From Chromera velia (lineage: Eukaryota > Sar > Chromeraceae), in the NCBI GenBank assembly GCA_018398765.1, contig JAHBMJ010000126.1, positions 12,689 to 35,188 of the forward strand: a stretch of DNA of 22,500 bases, written 5' to 3'. A program made the translations under genes and the position numbers. Below, one piece after another: positions 17,101 to 22,500 of the stretch (the first letter of the stretch is position 1; each line of letters begins with the position of its first letter). A model generated the notes under the pieces. The model was not told where the DNA came from. It was given only the letters and a program-made list of their open reading frames with translations, and searched no databases.

Positions 17101-20100
17101 GATTTCTGCCCGTCACCTGTCGGAGCAGCGCTGCCTGCAAGAAAGAAAGCGAGCTGTCCGATTGAAATCCGGAAGCACCGAGAAACGGAAAGTCACGCAG
17201 TCTTGGACGTTCCGAGCAGACGTTAAAGAACCTTGCCCTACTCTATGTGCGCACGTCTTCGGCTGTAATGAGCACATGAACAGAAAGACAGACCTGTCGA
17301 AGCACCGCTTTGATGTCCCGTTTTGCCCAGCCCCTCCCGCCAGGCTGCAGGCACAGTGTCACACGAGCACGCAGAGGGTCCCACAGCAGGAAGCAACAGT
17401 GCTGCATGCGAAAAGAAAGAGACGACCGAATAGACCGAAGGCTTTGCACCCACGATCACAAATCGTTGCAGCACCGTCGTTCGTGACCCACAACTGCTGA
17501 ACCTCACAGTAATGCATGCATACAAACGGAACGAGACTGTCACTGGCCATGGCCTTCGCTGCAGAAAACTTCCCCGACCAAGTCTGTAGAACCGGGAACA
17601 GACCTGTTGAAGTTGCGTCGACGTCCGCTCCCGCTCTACACCCCGCTCTGACTCTATACGCCGCTCGTGCTCTACACCCCGCTCCGACTCTACACTCCGC
17701 TCTTGCTCTACACCCCGCGCCCGCTCTACACCCCGCTCGTGCTCTACCCCCTCCGGCTCTACACTCTGCTGCAGCTCTACACACCCCTTCCGCTTTGCTC
17801 CCTGCCATCGAGACCCTCGCCCCTGAACACAGAGACGGCAAGTCTTGCGTATGGAGTATTAATTGATCAGCGGACCAAGGGAGATGAGAGAAAATCACGC
17901 AGATTGAAAGAACACGCAAGACGCGCCCAATCCGGACGAAGGGAATGATCGAGGCGGAACCGGGCGAAAGAAAACGGGGATCGACGTGAACTATTGAATC
18001 AGAAAACTGGCGAGCGAAAGAAGAAAAGGAAGCACCAGAAAGACTTGATGAACTGCATGGCTCGAGAGACCCACCTTCGGGGCTCGCGTAGACGTTCAAA
18101 AAGGCGTCAGAAGGGGACTGAGCCTGCAGGCAGTGTACGGGAGTGGGAGAAGATACAAAAACGGAGAATGACAAAGGCCAGGGGTTCCAACACGCAACGG
18201 AAAAAATAAACAGCAAACCCACCTCTTGTGTGAAAAGGTTAGTGTAGATGTCGTCCTTGCGCATGGTGCTCGGTCGCGCAAAGACCTCTTCCAGATGCAA
18301 AGAGCCTGTGGGAAGGGCAAGTGCAGAAACATACAAAAACAGCGTGGGAAGGCGACAACGTCAGTGGGGGCAGAAGGAAAGGGACGGGCAGCAGAAAGAA
18401 AAAATGGATAGAATCCAATGACTTGAGAGAGAAGAGCGCCTGAACCTACAGAAAGCGACAGAAGAGAGAGACATGAGCAGAGGAAAGCGGCAGCACTACC
18501 GACGCCGAGACCGTGCAGATACAGGGGCACGATCACGATAAAGAGGCTGAACAGATAGGCAAAGGGTGACACCTCCGACCGCGGGTGACAGTTTTCCACC
18601 AAAGAAAAACCGGAAAAAGAAACCGGACGCTGCAGTCTGCTGACCTTCACATCCCGAGTCCCTCGTAGTTCCCAGGTCCCCGATGCGACCTGCAGGAAAG
18701 CCAGACAGTGAACGAACAGGCTCTCTTCGGGCCCCTTTCGTGTGTCCGAGTCAACCAATCAATTAAGAAGGCAGGCAGACAATCAACCAATCAATTGAGA
18801 AGGCAGGGCAGGCGATCAAACAATCAATTGAGAAGGCAGGCAGGCGATCAACCGATCAATTAAGAAGGCAGGCAGGCGATCAACCAATCAATTGAGAAGG
18901 CAGGGCAGGCGATCAACCAATCAATTGAGAAGGCAGGGCAGGCGATCAACCAATCAATTGAGAAGGCAGGCAGGCGATCAACCAATCAATTGAGAAGGCA
19001 GGCAGGCGATCAACCAGTCAAGACAAGTGGCCACAACTCAGCACACAACGAAACAAAAAGTCGCAAAGACAAAAGAAAAGAAGACAAAAAAGTCCACTCA
19101 GGACCGAAACGAAGGAAAGAAAACATGCACGACAAAACAAAAAAACACACAAAAAAAGCGCCAAACAAGTAGACCCGCTCTGAGTCCTCCAGGAGGTAAC
19201 CAAACCCCCGTGCCCCCGACCAGTTACAAACACAAACCTCTTGACCCTCCCTCATCAACCTTCCCTTCCCTTTTCGTCATTCCATCGCCCATGCCTCAAT
19301 CCCACATTTGCACAACAGCCGGACTCACTCGCACACCCATGCACTCTGAACGTCGTCCCACACATACAGAAAAAGAATTCTGTATGAAAATAACTTCACT
19401 CACTCACTCACCCCAACATCCAGACGTATGCGGCACCATCCCCCCGTCCGTCGAGACTCTGTGCCAGAACGCCAACGGACTCGTGGTCCTCTGCGGTCGT
19501 CTGCATGGCATCATCATCCCCGTCCCAGTCCTCCCCCCCTGCCCCTGTTGCTGAGAGGAACTCAGAGAGGTCCCCACTCCCTCCACTGTCCGCACACCTA
19601 CACCCCCGTCACTCAGCACACCCTCCGACTCCGCTCTCTGCAAAGTGATACCCTCCGTCTGCTTCTTCTGTTGCTGCACAGGTGCATGCTGATGCGTGGG
19701 CGTGAGAGTACCCTCTGCACTCTGCTGCTGTTGTTTTCTGAGATGGTGCATCAAAGTGGCGAGACCCGAAGAAGAACCTGATGCCTCAAAGTCGGTAGCC
19801 GCTGTCACTGAGGCTGCACGCGCGACCTGCAGGGGAGGAGGAATCTCCCCGGCCCCTCCTCCTGCAGCAGGGGCAGGAGGGGGCGCCCCCTCTCTGGCCG
19901 GATTCTTCAGGGGTGGCACGTCGACTCTGCTTGTTGCGGTTGCCGCCAGGGGTGATCCCCCTCCGTTTCCTGACAAGGGTGACATGGCCTCTCTCTCTCT
20001 GTCTCTTTGCCCCCCGTGGGAGAGGGCGTCTCTGTTGACGAGAGACGCCCAGCGGTCTGCTGCACTCATGCCCTCAATCGGGGTCACGGGGGGTGAGAGA

Positions 20101-21099
20101 CGGGTGGGCTGGCTCTCGGCCTCGTCGGCAGCCTGCAGAGACACGAACCCTACGCGATGGGCACTCAAAAGCTCGACGACCCTCCCCGACAGGAAACAGT
20201 ACTGATGCCCTGAGGAGGAGAAGACAACATATGCCATCGCCTTCTTCGAATTGGCCTTCGAATCCTGCCCTGATGCTGCAGCTGCACCGGTTGCCGACCG
20301 CACAAGCGGTCCCCTGATGACGTCACTCCGTCTGATCCCGTCAACCCTCGGCCAGTTGAGCCGTCTCGGGTCTGTGTACTTGGTCTCTGTGGCGGCGCGT
20401 CTGCTCTCCACCACGAACTGCTGCAGACACGCGTGGAGCCTCCCAGACGAGGGCTGCAGGTTGGCCACTTCCAGAGTCTGGAGAGCCTCGGTGGGCATCT
20501 CGTAGCAGATGAACGCAGGGAAACGGGTGGGAAGGGCGGCTGCCTTCGCGACTGTGTAGGTGAGGGAGTCGAACAGATAAGTGCCGGGGCCGAAATCCTG
20601 ACGCTGTCGGGACCCGTCCGGGAGTGGAGGCCAGGGAAGGGGGTCGAGGGGGATGCCGTAGATGGCGTAGTGTTCCGCTTTGGCTTGATCTGCAGGCAGG
20701 CAGGCAGGCAGGCAGGCAAGAACAGAGAACAGGTACTACAGAGTAAGGAATAAAGAGAGAAGGAAGAAGTCGGGCGTGTGGACTGTCTGCACGGACTGAA
20801 TACCTGTTTGGCTTTGTTCTACCCGAGCGGGAAAGAGGATAGACGGCATGCAGATGCGAATGAAGTGGGGGAGCGGAAGATGCGTCAGCAAGGGCTGGCT
20901 CCATCCGTCCGCAAGGGAAGATCGATCCATCCGTCCCTCCCGTGGGGATCGCAACGCAACGCACCCGTGGGGAGCATCCTTCTTGGGACCCATGGTATGT
21001 CACCTGCAGTAGGGAATCGGGAAACGGCAAGGGGAATGTTGTCGGAGTGACAACGGGAGACTCCCTCAGTGACGGCGCAAGTGAAAAGTAGAGTCTCAC
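12480..21099 (-). CDS. 17-exon gene: low-complexity modular N-terminus + CRN-type NTPase-nuclease
   Basis: Proposed exons in transcript order: 21099-20823, 20689-19412, 18689-18645, 18305-18223, 18123-18075, 17768-17604, 17344-17294, 17134-17018, 16885-16829, 16613-16521, 16326-16279, 15991-15896, 15734-15612, 15473-15406, 15243-15201, 15025-14828, 14188-12480. All introns are GT-AG, 14 of 16 acceptors are TGCAG, phases agree throughout, and the total is 4500 nt (1499 residues). Fourteen introns are phase 1. The C-terminal third is a Crinkler/RHS-type ATPase-nuclease. The rest has no domain I recognise and is rich in Gly, Arg, Ser, Ala and Gln. The exon chain was built by me from splice sites and phase, so individual small exons may be wrong. 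The locus may be two genes: without splicing, exon 2 ends at a stop (19404-19406), giving 520 residues. ATG 21099 is in frame with exon 1, but upstream exons cannot be excluded. Confidence 0.45.
14189..14827. repeat. intron 16 with imperfect direct repeats
   Basis: Two imperfect copies of about 225 bp (from about 14296 and about 14557) share CTGACTTC, CATCC-TGATGCA-like and ACTTCAATCT words. A GCTGGGGAAATTTTCGTTC-like word occurs at 14449, 14525 and, diverged, at 14744. ACGC repeats lie at 14650-14675. Confidence 0.6.
14828..15025 (-). CDS. exon 16 of the NTPase-nuclease gene
   Basis: Phase 1 on both sides, between TGCAG and GTGAGT. It encodes a globular-looking, probably helical segment (HAYHGNTSASPWKNLYEGF, then SLEKRLNLRKQFDDSEA). 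This merges smoothly with DDGQDRKRRR at the start of the terminal exon. Of the upstream exons this is the best supported. Confidence 0.7.
15201..15243 (-). CDS. exon 15 (43-nt mini-exon)
   Basis: Phase 0 in, phase 1 out, between CTGCAG and GTGCAA. It encodes VGFGEVQSAVLETS and joins exon 16 as ...LETS-EWALSNK. Confidence 0.5.
15406..15473 (-). CDS. exon 14
   Basis: Phase 1 in, phase 0 out, between TTGCAG and GTGAGT. It encodes LEQLRGGRDGCDANRASK and a few further residues. The in-phase neighbours on both sides fix the frame. Confidence 0.5.
15612..15734 (-). CDS. exon 13, Gly/Arg-rich (RGG-like)
   Basis: Phase 1 on both sides, between CTGCAG and GTACGT. In this frame the peptide is Gly/Arg/Pro-rich (RPGGGGPGRGLFGGAGGGRR), resembling RGG-box nucleic-acid-binding linkers. 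A second frame is also open across this exon, so the reading frame rests on phase with its neighbours. Confidence 0.5.
15896..15991 (-). CDS. exon 12, basic segment
   Basis: Phase 1 on both sides. The acceptor is CTTCAG and the donor GTCTCT. It encodes a Lys/Arg-rich segment (RDAKRKRVQQGSSASNRT) that could be a nuclear-localisation stretch. The acceptor is one of two in this gene that are not TGCAG, so the 5' boundary is uncertain. Confidence 0.4.
16279..16326 (-). CDS. exon 11, symmetric mini-exon
   Basis: 48 nt, phase 1-1, TTTGCAG to GTCTGT. Only this frame is open (SKIQGKAGADDGNLR). It is similar in size, splice sites and G-K-(A/T)-G spacing to exon 7, suggesting duplication. Confidence 0.5.
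16521..16613 (-). CDS. exon 10, symmetric exon
   Basis: 93 nt, phase 1-1, CTGCAG to GTAGGT. The open frame contains MGRRSTWEATPLHGNGEDS. No family recognised. Confidence 0.5.
16829..16885 (-). CDS. exon 9, symmetric mini-exon, copy of exon 3
   Basis: 57 nt, phase 1-1, CTGCAG to GTCAGC. It encodes LVGDLGSLRDRGLDSGCE. Its sequence and flanks match exon 3 at 18645-18689, including the GGGCCCCTTTCGT stretch on the + strand beyond the acceptor. Confidence 0.55.
17018..17134 (-). CDS. exon 8, symmetric exon
   Basis: 117 nt, phase 1-1, TTGCAG to GTCCGT, open for 38 codons (for example SATGGRECDVMEARCS). No domain recognised. Confidence 0.5.
17294..17344 (-). CDS. exon 7, symmetric mini-exon
   Basis: 51 nt, phase 1-1, CTGCAG to GTCTGT. 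It encodes WREGLGKTGHQSGAST, resembling exon 11. Confidence 0.5.
17604..17768 (-). CDS. exon 6, minisatellite-encoded hexapeptide repeat
   Basis: 165 nt, phase 1-1, CTGCAG to GTCTGT. Most of the exon is an 18-bp tandem repeat read as C/Y-R-A/V-x-A-x hexapeptides (for example CRAGAG, CRARAE, CRVGAG). Since 18 is a multiple of 3, changes in copy number keep the frame. An alternative 5' boundary further upstream is possible, since the frame stays open through repeat-like sequence to about 17810. Confidence 0.5.
17621..17790. repeat. 18-bp minisatellite (coding)
   Basis: About nine units of the type GCTCTACACCCCGCTCNN on the + strand, some shortened. They overlap exon 6 of the minus-strand gene. 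Confidence 0.92.
18075..18305 (-). CDS. exons 4 and 5
   Basis: Exon 4 (18305-18223, phase 1 in, 0 out, CACAG to GTGGGT) encodes LEEVFARPSTMRKDDIYTNL and a few more residues. Exon 5 (18123-18075, phase 0 in, 1 out, TGCAG to GTGGGT) encodes AQSPSDAFLNVYASPE. In exon 5 the phase-1 frame has a stop, so phase 0 is required, which is exactly what exon 4 supplies. Both read like real protein but match no family I know. Confidence 0.55.
18645..18689 (-). CDS. exon 3, symmetric mini-exon, copy of exon 9
   Basis: 45 nt, phase 1-1, CTGCAG to GTCAGC. It encodes RIGDLGTTRDSGCE, a shorter version of exon 9 with the same ending and matching flanks. Confidence 0.5.
18755..19020. repeat. 32-33-bp tandem repeat, about 8 copies
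   Basis: Units of CCAATCAATTGAGAAGGCAG followed by GCAGGCGATCAA, with 1-base length variants and a few substitutions, in intron 2 of the minus-strand gene. The array is followed by A-rich DNA to about 19170. Confidence 0.96.
19412..20689 (-). CDS. exon 2, large low-complexity exon
   Basis: 1278 nt, phase 1-1, between a TGCAG at the end of a (TGCC)n tract and the donor GTGAGT at 19411. The first half looks globular (FGPGTYLFDSLTYTVAK, RFPAFICYEMPTEALQ, DPRRLNWPRVDGIRRSDVI, AMAYVVFSSSGHQYCFLSG). The second half is Ser/Pro/Gly/Gln-rich and probably disordered. No family recognised. If the donor is not used, translation stops two codons later at 19404-19406. Confidence 0.65.
20690..20720. repeat. 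(GGCA)n at the exon 2 acceptor
   Basis: On the minus strand this is (TGCC)n running directly into TGCAG, the same arrangement as at MPP10 exon 9. Confidence 0.92.
20823..21099 (-). CDS. exon 1 (putative start)
   Basis: ATG at 21099 opens a frame that continues to donor GTAGAA at 20822 and ends in phase 1, matching exon 2. A TGCAG at 21008-21004 followed by GTGACATACC could instead be an acceptor for this exon, with the start further upstream. A second ATG at 20993 is in another frame and would not match exon 2. Confidence 0.4.
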
Positions 21100-21504
21100 C
21101 TCTCTCGTGATTCCTCCAGTGGAATCCTATGGGCCCTCCCGTGCCGATCCTCTAGCCTGTCTAGAGGTCTCCTCAAACTGCTGTACTCCTAAATTCCTGG
21201 CCCTCTCCTACTAGAGGACCTCAGCGAATACGTTGACTGAACGTACTCGTCTAGACCGATACAGATGGACGGAAATAAATATCTGATCAGTCTATTCACC
21301 AGACAGAAAGTCTATGAACCCCCACAGTCCACAGAAAGCGCCTGCTGGTGGCCTCGTGCAATACTCAGAGCACATAGAGAACTACAGAGACACATAGGGC
21401 ACAGCACAGATCCTACACATGAAGCTCTGTCAATCCCTAGGTCAAGTCTCTTACTCAGACAGACGGAAACTTGAACGGCCGTGCACGTCTGTCTGCCCGT
21501 CTGA

Positions 21505-21560
21505 AATTAATTCGACCGGAATTAATTCTGTTGCCTCCGATGGCATAACCGCACCATCGG
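21505..21560. repeat. two small perfect palindromes
   Basis: AATTAATTC / GAATTAATT with a 5-base centre (21505-21527), and CCGATGG / CCATCGG with a 10-base loop (21537-21560). Confidence 0.85.
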
Positions 21561-21629
21561 TCTAAAATAAATCCAATATGAAGGCCCGGAGCACACACCT
21601 ACACGGTGAGTGCCTTGGATGTTTTTCTC

Positions 21630-21820
21630 ACGCCAAAGTGCATGCAGGCCATGGCCCGGAAAGCGAAGCTGAGAGGGCACTTAACAAAAAATACACCCCC
21701 CAGACCAGACAGGAAGATCTGACGCACGCCAAGCTCGGCCCCGGAAAGACAATTCAGCTGAGGAGGCACTTTCCAAATTTAAAGCAGGGGCAACAAAAAT
21801 AAATTTCGCTTTCCGGGCCA
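21630..21820. repeat. imperfect tandem duplication with 16-bp perfect inverted repeat
   Basis: CACGCCAA...GGCCCCGGAAAG...GAGG/AGGGCACTT appears at about 21630 and about 21726, some 95 bp apart. TGGCCCGGAAAGCGAA (21652-21667) has its exact reverse complement at 21805-21820. This could be a MITE-like element or remnant. Confidence 0.75.
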
Positions 21821-22239
21821 TTCGCACGGAGTGCATCAGATACCATGGAACTCACAACATGCACACCTCTGTCACAAGCGCCCCGCCATGTACCCCGTGT
21901 GGACGGGCCACCGCGTGCATGCGTCGCTCTTTTCTCTGGCTCGGGGCGAAGAGACGAATGGAAAAGCCGGGACCGAAATTCACCCTCCGCGAATCTGACC
22001 AGGAAGGGGACCATCATTTACTTTCACAAAAGACACATTCATCATCTCTCTATAGTTATCTCTTTATGTAGATTTTATAAAACACAATGGGCCAGTGATA
22101 CTATTTGGCCGTAGTATTGGCATATGGGCATTGTAATGGTGGTTTATCAAACTGGTTTGCTCCGTTTTCCGGCCTTTACATCCAGTCGCATCCACATACG
22201 TCTTGATAACTTAAAGCTTTTTTGGAAACCTTCGATGGA

Positions 22240-22376
22240 TCAGATAAAATTGTAATGCTTCTTGATGGGTTTCTTGACGTCCCACACACACGAAATACCA
22301 TCCGGGAATGTCGCCAGAGTGCCGGGCTTGAGAATCACCTTCTCCCCTGTGGAGTCCATGGTCACGTCAACCTCCC
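22240..22376 (-). CDS. cupin_3 (DUF861) domain protein, last exon (partial gene)
   Basis: The exon starts in phase 1 after GATCAG and ends in TGA at 22240-22242. The 44 residues have the second half of a small cupin barrel in order: GEVDVT, then LKPGTLATFPDG, then CVWDVKKPIKKHY near the end. This is the G-E-V...PGD...FP-G...W-V-(R/K)-P-(V/I)-(R/K)-K-Y pattern of the cupin_3 family, which includes ureidoglycine aminohydrolase-like and EutQ-like proteins. The usual PGD reads PGT here. Metal ligands would lie in the missing upstream exons, so activity cannot be judged. Confidence 0.75.
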
Positions 22377-22404
22377 CTGATCAAGGAAGTACGTTCGAAT
22401 GCAT

Positions 22405-22452
22405 ATAAATAAATGAATGAATGAATGAATCAATAAACGAATGAATGAATGC
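22405..22452. repeat. (AATG)n microsatellite
   Basis: AATG/AATA tetranucleotide units lie in the intron upstream of the cupin exon. Confidence 0.9.
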
Positions 22453-22500
22453 AATCTCAAGGAATTAGAAGAATCGAATTCGAAGACCGTCCCAAATTCA

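Larger units (their letters stand above)
15900..17350. repeat. tandem exon-intron module array
   Basis: On the + strand, an intronic word like AGAACC-TG--GTACTCT recurs at about 15914, 16648, 16737, 16949 and 17228. A donor-complement word GACAGACCT or variant recurs at 16272, 16511, 17011 and 17287, and again at 17598. These recurring pieces alternate with the symmetric mini-exons, indicating repeated duplication of an exon plus flanking intron. Confidence 0.55.
21100..22239. other. intergenic region between two minus-strand genes
   Basis: Apart from the inverted and direct repeats listed, no coding sequence can be supported. It should hold the promoter of the 17-exon gene and the 3' end of the cupin gene, but no promoter element is recognisable. 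Confidence 0.5.

Noticed and set aside
17500-17572. A possible exon after TTCTGCAG containing MASDSLVPFVCMHYCE
   Set aside because: The acceptor is good, but no donor gives phase 1 out, so it would break the chain.
17359-18336. A 325-codon minus-strand open frame as one protein
   Set aside because: It crosses convincing introns with pyrimidine tracts. It contains parts of exons 4 and 6, while exon 5 is spliced in a compatible phase.
18096-18758. A 220-codon hydrophobic minus-strand frame that looks like a membrane protein
   Set aside because: The Leu/Phe/Ser richness comes from pyrimidine-rich intron DNA. It is in the wrong frame for exons 3 and 4.
18755-19020. CRISPR-like array
   Set aside because: The copies are directly adjacent with no unique spacers, so this is an ordinary minisatellite in a eukaryotic intron.
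1-22500. tRNA, rRNA or other structured RNA genes
   Set aside because: No tRNA A/B box pair with a cloverleaf and no rRNA-like segment was seen on either strand by eye; a tRNAscan or Infernal run would be more sensitive.

Overview
This is a window of eukaryotic nuclear DNA. Coding sequence is cut into many short exons by GT-AG introns. The introns are rich in pyrimidine tracts, (GT)n/(CA)n microsatellites and short tandem duplications, and there are no bacterial operons or ribosome binding sites. Of the 30 introns I model, 27 end in TGCAG. Together with a Crinkler/RHS-type NTPase-nuclease gene and microsatellite-rich introns, this fits a protist or alga; a chromerid alveolate such as Chromera is my best guess, but the window alone cannot prove it.

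Layout. (1) 125-8286, + strand: a 15-exon gene for MPP10, the U3 snoRNP / small-subunit processome protein. The phases of all 14 introns agree and give 853 residues. (2) 8344-12479: a lower-GC, gene-poor stretch between two convergent genes, with small repeats, one unexplained ORF and a decayed coding remnant (about 10131-11511). (3) 12480-14188, - strand: a large terminal exon encoding a P-loop NTPase joined to a PD-(D/E)xK-like nuclease of Crinkler (CRN)/RHS type. (4) 14828-21099, - strand: sixteen further exons, mostly tiny and bounded by phase-1 introns, that can be spliced in frame onto that terminal exon. The complete 17-exon model is 4500 nt (1499 residues). Fourteen of its 16 introns are phase 1, and part of it is a tandemly duplicated exon-intron array that includes an exon made of an 18-bp minisatellite. 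It may instead be two genes, because exon 2 runs into an in-frame stop if its intron is retained. (5) 21100-22239: non-coding, with a cluster of inverted repeats. (6) 22240-22376, - strand: the last exon of a cupin_3 (DUF861) protein whose upstream part lies outside the window.

MPP10 is a housekeeping ribosome-biogenesis gene. The minus-strand gene is the unusual one: a CRN-type NTPase-nuclease C-terminus that appears to be preceded by a long low-complexity N-terminus assembled from duplicated symmetric (1-1) mini-exons. I recognise no function for that N-terminal part.
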